Below are positions 23,313 through 35,582 of a DNA stretch of 64,000 bases, piece after piece. The notes beneath the pieces were generated by a model. It was not told where the DNA came from. It saw only the letters and a list, made by a program, of their open reading frames with translations, and made no database searches. Each line of letters opens with the position of its first letter. Position 1 is the stretch's first letter. A program made the translations under genes and the position numbers. This stretch comes from Gambelia wislizenii (Eukaryota; Chordata; Lepidosauria; Squamata; Crotaphytidae). Location: contig JAUMIR010000001.1 of NCBI GenBank assembly GCA_030847615.1, forward strand, positions 444,284,687-444,348,686. Reading direction: 5' to 3'.

Positions 23313-23384
23313 AAATAGGGACTTTATAAGCCTTGCATCATGTTCTCAGTCTCTCTGCAAGCCAAGGCTTATAAGTCCCTATTT
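23313..23384. repeat. Inverted repeat, about 22-base arms
   Basis: AAATAGGGACTTTATAAGCC TTG at 23313-23335 faces CAAGGCTTATAAGTCCCTAT TT at 23363-23384, differing by one T. The loop is 27 bases. Confidence 0.85.
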
Positions 23385-24505
23385 TTTATTTTATTTTTTG
23401 CAGCCATGTGCTAAGCCTGAGGGGCAACAACAACAACAATAAAAGTTGCTGTAAATTTACTTGAAATTGTGTGTCACCTTGTTGAGTAATTTTGATTGGT
23501 TTAAACTGTTGTGAATAACTATTGCCCTGAAACCCACTAGAGACACCAAAAACATACACACACCAAATCAAGCCAAAAATTGTTTTTGAAAAATAATCAG
23601 ACATTGCGGGGAAAGTGCTGTAACCTATTTAAAAGGGTGATTTGCCACTCCTGGAGGCTTCTAGGAGAAGCAATTTACCCTAGTGATATGGGACATCTGG
23701 AGAATTTGAGAGCCAAAAAAATCAGCATTGGGACCCCAAAAAACTGCAGAGCCACATGTTCCACACCTCTCATCTAAGTACTGAAGGCTTCATGTCCTCA
23801 TCATCCAAACGCCTGACAGAATTTACAAGGCCAATTCACTAGACCAAAATCTCGAATCCATCCCAAAGTCATTATGATTTCATACTACAAACAATGGCCT
23901 GTCTATATGAGACCCCCAAAAATGGATTGCTCTGCAATAATGACAAATTGTAGCAGCTGCGATTTGTCTTAATGTTGTTGGTTTTTGGGGTATTTTTTTT
24001 CCCTCATGAGCTTTGCAGTGGCAGCCGCTGCAGGGAGGAGGAAGAGGAAGAGGAAGCGGAAGAGGGAGCCCTCCTCCCTTTCCCAATCCCTGCGATGACA
24101 ATGGCAGCACCAGCAGGGAGGGCACCCATGGAGGCAAGGAGGAGAGAGCTCTCCTCCTTTCCCTGGTTCCTCCTCTCCTCCACCCTCGGAGCTGCCCTCT
24201 GTCCTGTCAAAAAAAGGGGGTAAAATACAGGATCACACCTGTGCACCCCGACTAATCAGAAGGTCCAGTCTTCCCCCTCCAGACTGTGTGACAATTCATG
24301 CAGTTGTCTTAATGGTTGGGGTGCACATTTCCCTCAGAGTTTTTTTAAAACTCCAGGAAAAGTCTTGCCATTTTTGCCCCCCACTTCACAATAAGGCGAA
24401 ACAACAGGGACGGCCATTAAGACAAGTCATCTTATCCTCGCATTCCGTGAAGAGTATTTTTGCCATTTAGACAACCCCAATGATCATATGAATTGCACTT
24501 AGAGT
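23385..24505. other. No gene; includes a GC-rich purine tract
   Basis: A GAGGAA-rich tract at about 24030-24070, within CpG/GC-rich DNA (23.95-24.2 kb), creates glutamate-rich and proline-rich chance frames on both strands. The ends TGTCTATATGAGACCCCC (about 23898) and (reversed, about 24476) GGGGTTGTCTAAATGGC hint at a 0.58-kb MITE, not established. Confidence 0.4.
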
Positions 24506-24605
24506 CAAAGAATCATAGAGTTGGAAGAGACCACAACGGCCGTCTAGTCCAACCCCCTGCCATGCAGGAATACGCAATCAAAGCACTCCTGACAGATGTA
24601 TTTGT
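24506..24605 (-). mobile_element. CR1 LINE 3' end fragment
   Basis: AATCATAGAGTTGGAAGAGA CC, then GTCTAGTCCAACCCCCTGCC, is the reversed CR1 3' UTR. It is a short truncated copy. Confidence 0.9.
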
Positions 24606-24974
24606 CACAGCGGCCAACCAGAAATATATGGCAATAGCCCTCTCCTACTGTGGTTCTCTAGCAACCAGCAGACAGAGACATGCTGCCTCTGAACCTCAAG
24701 GTAATGTCTGGACATTTAATTTTGACTATAGTGAAGTAATTTTGTTTATTTACTATTGGAGAAACCATGCAGAATGTTGACATTTTAGACTCCAATTTAC
24801 ATTTTGGCTCTCCCATTCATTATGATTCTGGTAAATGTAACAAATTGGCTATATCCAAAACATGTTGGGCTTGGAACCTTCATACTACTAAGGTGACAAT
24901 ACTATGCACCCAAATCTAAAAGAAAACTCGGCTGATTATAATGAATTTTGCTTCAGAGTAAACATGCACAGCTA

Positions 24975-25460
24975 GGACTTCTCTACATGGCCCAAATACC
25001 CCAGCTTGACCCCACTCCATAGCCCTGCAGTCCAGATGATGCAGGGCATTTAGCCCGATCTGCCCTCAGGCTGTCCTCACCACCCTGGGGCAGATACAGG
25101 GCTGATACCCAGTTTAATCCATTCAGGCTCCTCATGTGCAAGGGAGACTGACCCAGAACGCCATCCCTCACTGCCACCGCCAGCTCCCTGGCTCTCCCAG
25201 AAGCCAGGCAGAGGTCCCTCAGTAAATGATCAAGGTTGGTCACATGCAGGGGGCCTTCAATCACATGTTGCAGATCCTTCCTGGCTCCTGCATCAGCAGG
25301 GAAATGGTGGTGGCAGCAGCTGCAACGATGGACTGATGGATTGATGTTCTGTTTGGACACTGGCCTGTTTTCTCCAGGTAACAGGGGCAGAACAGGCCAC
25401 CTCCTCAGCCAGGCTATGCTGGCAGGGAGCCGGCATATCCTGGTTAGTGTAGATAGGTCC
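24975..25460. mobile_element. Non-autonomous DNA transposon (0.5-kb MITE family), copy 2
   Basis: The left end GGACTTCTCTACATGGCCC and the reversed right end GGACCTATCTACACTAACC agree at 11 or 12 of the first 16 bases. The flanking triplets are CTA and TTA. The interior AAGGTTGGTCACATGCAGGG GGCCTTCAATCACATG matches the copies at 7.6 and 38.0 kb. Confidence 0.8.
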
Positions 25461-26533
25461 TTAGTTTGGCTATGTATCTCAGCATAAAATGACTGAAGAG
25501 GAGACAGCTTTTTATTTGAGTCAACGTTATGTACACTGTATGGCCAGATAGAATCAGGAGATTCTTAAGTGTCCAGATTCCCAGGAAACGAGAGTGGGAT
25601 CCTATATGCCCAAAGTAACTTAACTATAATGGACTCAGTACCTCTGTAAGAGATTTCATGACTCAGGTGAACATTCTTAAGTGCTGCATTGTTGGATCTG
25701 TGGTGATACCAGCCAACCAAAGTTATTTTTTCCCATACAGAAAACTGCGGCTTACAACCATCACCATCCACCAAGGGTAGGCTACAATTTAGAATAGAAT
25801 GGGAACCAGCTCTGCTAAATCAAGCAGTCCTTAGCAGCACTGCAGCCCACAGCACCACTGTTTCCTTCCCTGCCAGTCACTTAGGACACAGGACTATCTT
25901 GAACTTGCGGGGACCAGCTCCTAGAGATTCCTGATTAGGTCACTGGCCTTGTAAAAGCTGGACTCTCCCTTCCCCCACCTCTGTACACAACTGTTCTTCA
26001 TTTACATAAATTATCTCTATTCAATTATCTGTCCAGATGTCCAAATTGTGCCACCAGTGATCTGTGAATGAATTAAAAATGGAATATAATTTAATAATAA
26101 CTGATTAGAAGGAGATTAGTTGTTATATAAAAAGGAAAAACCAAGAGATAGCTAGTTGCCCTTAATCCGAGCCAATCCACAATAATTATAGAAAATACAG
26201 TCTCCCTCTCTCTCTCCCCCGCACCTTGATCTCTCTCCCTCCCTTGCCTTCCCTCCCCACTCCATTTTCCTTCTTCCTTTTAGGTTTTCCTCTTTGCTAT
26301 CTCCTTGTTATGTTTTTAGTTTCCCCAACAATTATATTTTCTTTTTGTTACACATGATTTGCATATCTCCCTATTTTGTCTTTCTTTTAAGACATGTTTT
26401 TAATGACAGACATAAAAACTCTTAGGTCTGATGAAGCCCCTTCTACAGATCTCTGAATAGCATCCCAGCAATGAGAGCTTTCAACTGTCCTGGTTTCCTC
26501 CTCTCAAAAATTATTTTTACAATGAGTAAAATG
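25461..26533. other. No gene or recognisable repeat
   Basis: AT-rich DNA; a CT-rich tract lies at about 26203-26280. Confidence 0.5.
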
Positions 26534-26743
26534 GTTGCATCTACAATGTAGAAATAATGCAGTTTGATACCACTTTAACTGCCATGGCTCCATCCTAGAG
26601 AATCCTGGGAACTGTAATTTCGTGAGGCACCAGCACTCTTTGACAGAGAAGACCTTGTAAAACTACAAATCCCAGTATTCCATAGGATGGAGCTACAGCA
26701 CTTATAGTGTCAAACTGCCTTATTTCTACAGTGTATGTACCCT
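26534..26743. mobile_element. Palindromic MITE, copy C
   Basis: TGCATCTACAATGTAGAAAT on the left, and CTTATTTCTACAGTGTATGT on the right, enclose CCATGGCTCCATCCTAGAGA ... TTCCATAGGATGGAGCTAC. It is close to copies A and B. Confidence 0.9.
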
Positions 26744-27071
26744 ACGTGACATTCTGTACTACACCGCTTAACATCTTACTACCACTAGTATTTAATATCT
26801 TACTACAGAGTGCCAAGCAACACAGAAAACACAGTCCAGATCACAACTCAGACATTACCACTGATGCTGGACAGACAAATGGCTGGGCAAGTGAAGCCTG
26901 GAACTGGTAAATGGGTAACAGGATTTTTTAAAAAAACTGTTGGTGGTTCAGAAGGTATTTGTTGAAGGTGTGAGTTTTGAAGAACACAGGGAAGCAGCTT
27001 ACTAAGGAGAGAGGAAAAATTGTTCCAGATGTGAAGAGCAGTAGGAGGCAAAGAAGAAGACAGGAGATAGA

Positions 27072-27305
27072 TTTGTGTGTTGCTGTTGTTGTGTGCCTTC
27101 AAGTCAGTTCTGGTTTATGGTGATCCTAAGGAGAACCTATTGTGGAGTTTTCTTGGCAGGATTTATTTGCCATTGCCATCCTCTGAGGCTGAGAGAGTGT
27201 GACTTGTCCAAGGTCATCCAGTGGTTTTCTGTGGCTGAGCAGAGATTCAAAATCTGGTCTCTTGGAGCCCTACTCCAACATTCAAACCACAACATCACAC
27301 TGGTT
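27072..27305 (-). mobile_element. tRNA-derived SINE (tail type GACTTGAAGGCACAC), reverse copy
   Basis: Read in reverse it gives a tRNA-like head with GGTTTGAATG/TTGGAGTAGG..., then GGATGACCTTGGACAAGTCA CACTCTCTCAGCCTCAGAGG, then a tail TGACTTGAAGGCACACAACA. This parallels the plus-strand copy at 39.2 kb. Confidence 0.85.
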
Positions 27306-28179
27306 CTTGTGTGTAGATATTAAAATAGTGATACTATTAAAGAGAAGGCAAGAAAAAGATACTGCAAGGGAACAGAAAGGGAGAACTTTAAATGGACTAG
27401 AATCTTAAAGTTGATATAGAGTAGCAGAGTGTGCAAAGAGGTGATGTGATCATAAAAGTGACAAGAAAGAAAGAGGATTGTAGCAGAACCACTGTGAACG
27501 GAATGAAAGGAGATATATGACAGGAGGGAAGGGTAACAAAGAAATGATAATCCTCTAGACCTGAGATATCAACCGCATTGATAAACATTTTAACAATAGC
27601 TGTTGCTGAAGAAGGACAGATCTTAGAGGGCAAGAAAATGAAGAAACTGGAGGATTTGTTGGGATATCAGTGGAAAAAGCAAGCAAGAGGTAAAATATGA
27701 TCCAATCATTGTGAATTTATGGTATGAAGGAGATGGCAATAACATAGACAAAGGTTGGGGTAAAAATATTAGGAGCTTTGTCTTCACAACACACTCAGTG
27801 GAGCCATATTCCAGGCTACATTTATGTCCAAGAGTTGATTATCAACAAGATAGGGACAATGATAGGACAAAACCTATTAAAAGCTAATGGTAAACAATGA
27901 GAAAATAAATGAGATACCAAGTGAAAAAGGAAGGAGAGAACCAGAGACAGAACCTTGTGGGATCCCAACTGAGCCGGGAGTTCCACAGGACTAGACAAAG
28001 AGTTAGAATAACCTCCCAGACATCATAGTGCCTTCCAAGAAATGGTTCAAGAATCTGGAATCGATGGGAAAACTAATGGGTCCACTTCTGTCTCTTCTGC
28101 ATGCCATTGGAAGATAGAATTCTAATTCCATGGACAATCATAGCTTTCAGTCAGATTATATAGGCCCCAGGAAGGGGGG
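27306..28179. other. No gene or recognisable repeat
   Basis: Purine-rich intergenic DNA. Chance frames only. Confidence 0.45.
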
Positions 28180-28402
28180 GGGCTTCCTGGAAGTCAAGAT
28201 GACTAAACTGAGACTGTCATCCTTTGGACATATAAGATGTGACTCACTACTAGAAAAGACAATAGTGCTTCGGAAGGTGGAAGGCAGTAGGAAAAGAGAA
28301 AAACCGCATTGCAGCTGGATAGACTCAGTCAAGAAAGCCACAGCCCTGAGTTTGCTAGACCTGAGTGGGACTCTTGATGATAAGGTGATGTCATTTAATT
28401 GA
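28180..28402 (+). mobile_element. BovB/RTE LINE C-terminal fragment
   Basis: One frame encodes E-V-K-M-T-K-L-R-L-S-S-F-G-H-I, then R-K-V-E-G-S-R-K-R-E, then A-T-A-L-S-L-L-D-L-S. It matches the C-terminal BovB block at 6.9-7.2 kb. 5' truncated. Confidence 0.85.
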
Positions 28403-29321
28403 ACTGAATTGTGTTCATATCACATACAATTAAACAGTTTACAACACATTAAACTCTTTGCATTTAGTTTCTAGGTGTCTGGTATTGTTTCTGTCCCCCA
28501 TCTGAGGCCCTCTCATTCCAAAAATTGTGGCAATAGGTTTGATGGTTACAGCCTAAGTCCTGCACCTCAAGCCCATACTTACAGAGCACTGACATCTCTA
28601 TCTGCTGAGCTAACTATTGTACCTAAACTACCTAAATTACCCTCCTTTCATGCACATGTTGCAGTGGTCTCCCAAACTGAATATATACAGTGGGATTGCA
28701 ATTTGCTGTAATAGGTGTACCCATTATCACAAAACCTCAAACTGCAATAAGCTCTTACAATGGTGAAGGCAATGGGGAATGCAACCACCATTTAACTCTA
28801 AGCGCTGCACTATTTGTTTGTTTGCTTGTTTATTTATTTGCTACAGCTAGCTAGATACTCTCTCATTCTGAAAGGAGGAAAACAGCATACACAGAGCATT
28901 ACATTTATTGGGAAAAGAGTTAAAATGCCACTCACAGCTTCAGATGAGTGAAATTGCCATGACAGTACTTCACCATGGTTGCATCCCACCAACTGGTACT
29001 GAGAAGGATACCACCTTTGAAGCTGAAATGTCCATGCAGCCATTCCTAGCAATGTGAGGTGATCACTCTATTACAAATCTTCAAGGGTTCCACATTAGGC
29101 TCATGGAATAATCATACTAGGGTGGTGGTGATGATGATGTAGATAGATAGGTAGGTAGGTAGGTAGGTAGAAGATGCATGTTGTTGCATTGTCTATAGAT
29201 ATAGTTCTGTTTCTGAAGTTAGTTTTTAACCTGGGGACGAAAGAATTCAAATCCCAACTCAGAGTAATTTTACTCAAAACCACCCTGCAGATCATTGGCA
29301 GTGTACCTCACAGTATAATGT
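28403..29321. other. No gene; simple repeats
   Basis: A (TTTG/TTTA)n-like run lies at 28812-28842 and a (TAGA)n(TAGG)n microsatellite at 29138-29170. Confidence 0.55.
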
Positions 29322-29592
29322 GGGAGCCCTGGTGGCGCAGTGGTTAAATGCCAGTACTGCAAGTCACCACGTTGCAAGTTCAATTCCAGCAGGCTCCAAG
29401 GTTCACTCAGCCTTCCATCCTTTCGTAGGTAGTTAAATTGAGTACCCAGCTTGTGGGGGCAATTAGCTAACACACATTGGAAACTGTTTAATGCAGTGTA
29501 GATGTGTAAATAGCTATTGCTTAAAACAATTTGTAAGCCACTCTGATAGCCTTGTGGCTGAAGAGCGGGGTATAAATAAATAAATAAATAAA
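29322..29592 (+). mobile_element. tRNA-derived SINE of Sauria/ACA type
   Basis: The head GGAGCCCTGGTGGCGCAGTG GTTAAATGCC (A box) and GTTCAATTCC (B box) resemble a tRNA. The body AATTAGCTAACACACATTGG AAACTG and the tail AAGAGCGGGGTATAAATAAA then (TAAA)n follow. It is typical of squamate SINEs mobilised by a LINE tail. Confidence 0.9.
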
Positions 29593-30300
29593 ATGACAAC
29601 ATTGTGGAAGGAAATGCAGAAACAGAGGACTATTACTGCCATTTCAGGAGGAGCAGATGGATGTACGTCAGCCCAGAATGTGCATCTGCATGCACAAAGG
29701 CACCTGGTATACAGCTCCTCTCCTGTGACCTTGAACTGCATGCAAATGTTGCACACGTGACAAAAATGACCATTTCTGTAGAGGAACCTATACATACATA
29801 TGTAAGATGCAACTGGATTCTGACCTAAATCTTAGGTGCAGATCTGATTATAACATTGAATGCATGCATATGATAAGGACTGTGAAGTGTTAAGAGTGAC
29901 AGAGACAGCTCAAGTCATCCAACACCTTGCTGTCTTTATCTGCCACCTGAGGCAGCCTCCTCACCCTATTTAACAGTGGAATCAGGCCTGCATTGAGTTA
30001 ATAGTTGGTTACCATCCAGCTCAAAGCAAAGTTTGACAGTCAGAAAAGAAAGATGCAACTTTGTCACCAGTTATGTGACACTTGCTACTGAATTAATGGG
30101 AAAGAGTATGGATAGCAGTGTGTCAGACCTGTACAGAGTACAGGCAACACCTTACAACAGATACATGGGTGGATTTTTCTGGCTGAGCGATCTACCTAGA
30201 TGCTTATATGTCTATTTTACTGCTATTTCCAGGCACTACAAAGCCATGAAAGATTTAAAAGAAAGCTAGATATTTTAGAAACAACACATTATAGGTTTTC
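29593..30300. other. No gene or recognisable repeat
   Basis: Intergenic DNA. Chance frames of 74-78 codons without known motifs. Confidence 0.45.
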
Positions 30301-30304
30301 TGTA

Positions 30305-30430
30305 GGGTTTTTTCTGGGCTGTGAGGCCATTTTCTAGAAGAGTTTATTCATGACATTTCGCCTGCATCTGTGTGGCTGCCATCTTCAGAGAATGGTTGGG
30401 TAGGGGTGTGTGGGGTTTATATCCTGTGAG
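30305..30430 (-). mobile_element. Penelope-like element terminal fragment
   Basis: TTTCTGGGCTGTGAGGCCAT through CATCTTCAGAGAATGGTTGG, then TATATCCTGTGAGCAC, matches the element ends at 14.74 and 20.80 kb. Confidence 0.9.
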
Positions 30431-31127
30431 CACATTATAGTTCTCTGCTTTCCTACTTTAGGCAATGCTGAAAGATGATGCAATAAGAAGCTAAAATATG
30501 CTGGCCACACAAGGCTCCATATTAGAATTTTTCAGAGGTGTCCTTCTTGGTAGATACCTATCAAGGTCATACCAATGTGCCTCCCATGCATGTGCCTTGA
30601 CTTAGTAATTTCCCAATGGGAAAATGGGATCCCTTAGGAGACTGCAATGGTTTTGTGGGTGTTTAAGCCACAGAGCACTGGGGAGTGAGAGCAATCCAGC
30701 ACAAAAAGTGTAGAAGATTATAGATTAAGGACTTGGAATAAACCCATTGACTATGAGATCTCGAAACCATGTGCCTCCTTCCCCTGCCTCATCTTCTGAT
30801 GAAGGCCCCATGGGAGCCTTTTAGAGGGACCTGAGGCACACAGATGAGGAGGAGCTTTGAGATGTGGACATTTGGGGCTTTCGAGTGGCGGGCAGACTTG
30901 GATGCTGGTCCGTCCTGTGGGGCTGTGGTGGGGTTCCCATCCTGAAATGCCAGGCAGAGCCACAGCCTGGCTATAATTAGCAGCATTAGAAGGAAGAAAG
31001 TATCTGGCTCTTGAGGCCACCAAGTCTCTGGGTCTTCTCCTTACCTTTAGGCACAGCTCCCATCCGAAAGCCCAGCAGCAAGCTGCATGGCCTGCCAGCC
31101 TCTCCCCTTCCCTCCCTCTCCTTCTGC
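30431..31127. other. No gene recognised
   Basis: The 30.75-31.12 kb part is GC-richer, with frames up to 132 codons on the minus strand that resemble nothing known. Confidence 0.45.
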
Positions 31128-31258
31128 AAGGGCTAGTGCAAAGCAACAATTAATAATTTTTGCTGGGAAATGCAAATAGGCGAGCGGGGGGGCCCTCCCC
31201 GCTCGCCTATTTGCATTTCCCAGCAAAAATTATTAATTGTTGCTTTGCACTGGCCCTT
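31128..31258. repeat. Near-perfect long palindrome, 62-base arms
   Basis: Arms at 31128-31189 and 31197-31258 differ at one position (31134 against 31252), with a 7-base GC spacer. The inner 55 bases are perfect. Each arm contains the octamer ATGCAAAT and AATTAATAATT. A hairpin this clean implies recent origin or selection. Confidence 0.97.
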
Positions 31259-31929
31259 AATGCTGCTAATCCGAGGGAGGGGGTTCCGTGTTTGGCTGCG
31301 AACCTGTGGCCAGGGGAGAGGGGACCCGACCCATGTCGCCGCGGTCATGATGCTGCTGCCCCAGACAAATCTGCCAACCCAGAGGGCCAAGGAAACCGCG
31401 GCCCATATTGCACGCCCCCCCCCGTTCCCAAGCAAGGATAATTTGAGACTCAAATCCCAGCAAAGACCTGCTACAAATTGCTGCAAATTAAGCTGATTTT
31501 GCCCCGAATGAGGGATTTTCTGCTGCAGATCAACCCTTCCCGGGAGCTGATGAGGTGGGGATTAGAGAAGGGCCTGGAATCAAAGGGGCAGAGGATGGGG
31601 AGGGTTGCCTGGCCGGGTGGGTTGGGGGGGCAGAGGGAGTCAGGAAGGAAAGAGGGAGGGGAAGGAGGGGTGAGGGTTGGCCTAGTAGTGAAAGTCCCGG
31701 AGCATTAGCACTTTATTGATTTCTACTTTACTGACATTTTATTCTATTACCAAGTTTCCGATTAGCCTTTAAAAAAAAACACACAATCCGAGGGAGGCAG
31801 AGAAGGCATGTTGAGTTTTGACCTCAGGGCGCTTCTGGTTTTAGCAGAAGGGGGGGGGGTCTCTTTCCAATTGCCAGATTGTGCCATTTGTAACACGACT
31901 CTATCAAGAATTTATTAGAGATTCCACAC
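31259..31929. other. No gene; G-rich runs
   Basis: GC-rich start, then purine-rich DNA with G runs (near 31625-31631 and 31850-31858). Nothing assigned. Confidence 0.45.
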
Positions 31930-32175
31930 GTGTCAGAGCAGCTGGGGCCTCTTAGCGCTTCCTTGCTCCTGGGTTTGACTCGCGTTTGGCTCCGTGGGCA
32001 GCGCCGCGCAAGAACAGGCGCAGTCGAAAGACTTGATCACACGCTCGGTTTTGTTGCGCGGTTGCGCTGTGTGTGAGCTTTCCTTATTGCGCGGCGAGGC
32101 GACTCTCCCCTTGTTGCATTGCATTCCCCTCCTTGTTGGATCACACCTTTTAACTGATGGGGAAAACCCGTTACG
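31930..32175. promoter_or_regulatory. Small isolated CpG-dense patch 13 kb upstream of VSX2
   Basis: The patch contains clustered CpG (GACTCGCGTTTGGC, GCAGCGCCGCGCAAG, TTGCGCGGTTGCGC, ATTGCGCGGCGAGGCG) inside AT-rich DNA. It could be a distal CpG island or promoter, or a young transposon. No TATA, splice or frame evidence supports a gene here. Confidence 0.4.
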
Positions 32176-34859
32176 GGACTCAATATCGCTGCTCTAATTT
32201 ACACCAACAGAATGCATGGAAAATAATCTCTCTTAGTGGGAATGAGCCTGTACTGTATATATGGATGGGACGTGCGCTAGTCAGCAATTCCTCCTCCCTC
32301 TTGATTCCCCCCACCCCTACAAATAAGCTATCCTCCATTCAACTCACAATCATACATGTACTGTGCATTATCGTTTCAGCAAAACATGAGTACCCTTTCC
32401 CAAAGTACTGTACTGTATAATTCTATGTAGTCCTTCTACGACGATGGGGATTGTCTTTCGTTCTAGACTGGAGACAGATCGTCGTCTCGCCCCAGCTCAA
32501 TAATTGGGACTGACATGCATATACTTACCCCACTACTATTTGTGTTCACAAGTTTTTATTGTGCTACAAAGACTAGTAAAACTCACTTGGCTAGAGATGA
32601 CAGTGGAGTGAAATAAATTAGTAAATAGTATGTTCATCTCAAGCAGCAATATCTTTACCATACCAGTTTCCAAAGGAAGGAATCTTGTGAAAACTTGGAA
32701 ACTAAGAAATTTTATTAAAGCACTAATTTTCATGGACTATACATAATACAGTAATTTGCTTGGGTGTTTTGTTTTCTTATAAGGCCAGTATTACCCTTAC
32801 CTTTTTAGAAACTATTGTCTGTCTCCAAGCTAATTGCCATGTTGGCTTAGTTTCATGACACATCTATCAAGGAGCCAAACAGAAGTCCCCCCTCCCCATT
32901 GGAAGTCACTTCCTGTGTTAGAAAAACCTGAGTGGGCAATCTGAGGCACTATTCACTTCTGTCCTGTCTCCACTTCCACTGTTATCCTTTTGCTCTCCCC
33001 CAGGTCCACATTTCCATCTGTTTTAAGAGGGATGCATGTTACAGGTATCTGCAATTGCACCATTAAAGATTTTATGCTGTGCATGTTAAAATTAAAAAGA
33101 TATATGTGCACATAGTCACTACAAATGTAATCAACTTGATTTAATACTAATAGGAACTAGCAAATGGAATTTATGACTTAAAAATAAGCAATTTTTATTG
33201 AAAAAAATCATAAATACAAGTACTGTGTACAAAACAGGGGGAAAATCTCAATCTGAAGAGTTTATTAGAGTCTAATCCCTCACCAACAACTGAAACTGGG
33301 GCTGCCCACCCAATAATCCTGACTGCCATTAAAATATTAAAGATAAATCTAATCGTCTCTTTATCCAAAATAAGCGACTTTTATGTTGAGGGAAAATGTC
33401 TAACCCTTGGGGAAGAGAATTACTCCTAATGTATCAAATGGAATTCAGTCATGAGGGTGAAACTGGGTTTAAAATCAAATGAGATCGTAACAGAGATAAA
33501 GCATAGTATGACAAATTAAAAGCACTCATTTACACAAATTAAAATCTGCCTAAAGAAGGTGGAGTATTGCAAATGGAACTCCAGTGGACAGTCTTATTCC
33601 CTCCTTGTCCAAAGGTGATCTATCCAGACTGAGATGTTGACTATAATGTACATTGCTCCAAACTCAATGATCATTCTCACATCTACTCAGATGTGTGTGT
33701 GTGTGAGTGTGTGTTCCTTCTCTCACTTTTGTCATTTCCTTGCTGTGAATCTCTCTGTCACTCAGAAGATTGTGATCCAGGGAAATCCAGTTGAATGAAT
33801 ATGTGTGAGTTTTGATCAGAGCTTGGAAAAGTTGGTTTTTAGGAATATAGCTCCCTGAATCCTCCAGACTGCACACCCAGTGAGCCTAAAAGAAGAGTGT
33901 GTGAGCCTGTTTCCTGCATGCATGTCATGTGCTCTGTCACAAAGCTGTGGTCCTTGTCCATCCATCTCGGGTTTCTCATCTGCAAAGTATGATTGTTAAT
34001 GACCAGCATGACTGAGTTTCCATTTGCCATCTCTTCAGTGTTAGTATTCTGTCTTGAAAAGTACACTGAGAGTACTTTGTTCTTCTATTAGTATTCCTTG
34101 CTTTGGAACAAATTGTTCTTTTTTGTGTTGCTTTTTTTTATACCATGGAGGGACAATAGAGAACTGAGTATGGAATAAATCCTGATCTCTTGTTCACAGG
34201 AAATCCTTTTCAAACCAGTCCCGTCTCAGAGACTTCATCACCCCCACCCATATGTTTCAAATTTAAATATTATTATGTAGCCATGAGGACTGGAAACATT
34301 TCCATTACTATAATACTTTTTTTATTTTTAAGAAAAAGAGAGTAAGGATACATACATTCAACAGATATTTTAAAGAAGGAAATATACAGCATATGATTGA
34401 ATAAGAAAAGGATAATGTACCAGTGGCAGTTATTTAAAATATGTATATTGGTAATTAACATATGCATTTTGTTTATAATTCTGGTCAGTTTCTACAATAT
34501 CTAGGATTTTTCTTACAATATTTCTAAATCAGATTCCTCATTAAGAAGAAATCTTGCAGTGCCAATTTTTTTTGCCAACTAGCATAAATATAATGCACAG
34601 AACTCAAAGTATGTGGAATACATTTAGCCCTGTTTGTTTTTTTCTAACAATGTTTGACCTGCATGTGGTCCCTCCATATGGTGGGAGTTCAAAGGCACAG
34701 ATCTCATCATTATGAATGATGGGAACAAAGGAGCTACCTAGTGTAATATTTTTAAGGAAAAAGGAGTTTATGAAGATTGGACAGAATCCTTTTGTGCTAT
34801 TGGAGCATCAAGCTTCAATGTCCTCCAGAAGCTGTGTGTTACATAGGTAAGGAACGTAT
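32176..34859. other. AT-rich intergenic DNA, few repeats
   Basis: No gene. A (GT)n run lies at 33689-33713. No MITE, LINE or SINE signatures were recognised, unlike the first 31 kb, so this stretch is a candidate for conserved noncoding DNA. Confidence 0.5.
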
Positions 34860-34871
34860 CCTTGTGCCCAA

Positions 34872-35013
34872 ATGCAAATACATTCTATCACACCAAGCCA
34901 CTAGTTTGTGAAGTAATTAAAAGACACCATTAGGCATCCATCCTCCTGCTCTACATTAAAAACAAGCCCATTCAGTAAAACAAAAGGAATTATCTTTACA
35001 AAAGATAATTAGC
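34872..35013. promoter_or_regulatory. Candidate homeodomain enhancer cluster upstream of VSX2
   Basis: Within about 140 bases lie an octamer ATGCAAAT (34872-34879), a TAATTA site (34914-34919), a perfect dyad AATTATCTTT-ACA-AAAGATAATT (34988-35010), and TAATTAGC (35006-35013), the preferred VSX2 binding site in published work. It lies about 10.3 kb upstream of the VSX2 TATA box. Function is inferred; short AT-rich motifs can arise by chance. Confidence 0.4.
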
Positions 35014-35550
35014 TTTATCTTCAACCCAGTTTCAGACAACCTGAAATAGGATGGTATTGTTCACAAAATATGTAAATCTTCATAGGGAGGTAAGTAGTAG
35101 ATATTCTGCAATATGGGATATTGTAGATATTTAGTACTTTAAATTAGTTTAAAGCTGTGATCTTAAGCACACTTATTTGAACATAAGTACCATTAATGTC
35201 AGTGGACATTCAAGTACATGTAAGTTCTCTGATAACAGAATGAGCTCAAGCTTTCAGATGGGCTAGAATTTGTGGATGGATATTAACAGGAGGCTTGTAA
35301 AGTTGCATGACAATTTCTTCTTGGGTGTGCATTAACTCTATGATAAGTTCAGAAGAACATAGTAAAGAGACTAAATCATATGGAGGCAAATCAAAATATT
35401 AACAAGTAAACAGAAACACTACTTTGTAGGAATGATGTATATACCTTTCATTTCTGATTAATGACCTCTAACAGAAGGTCATTATGCAATACACCTATAC
35501 TCCACCCAGAAAACAGGTCAGGTGTGATGGATGGATGGATATATACATAC

Positions 35551-35582
<32 letters not shown>

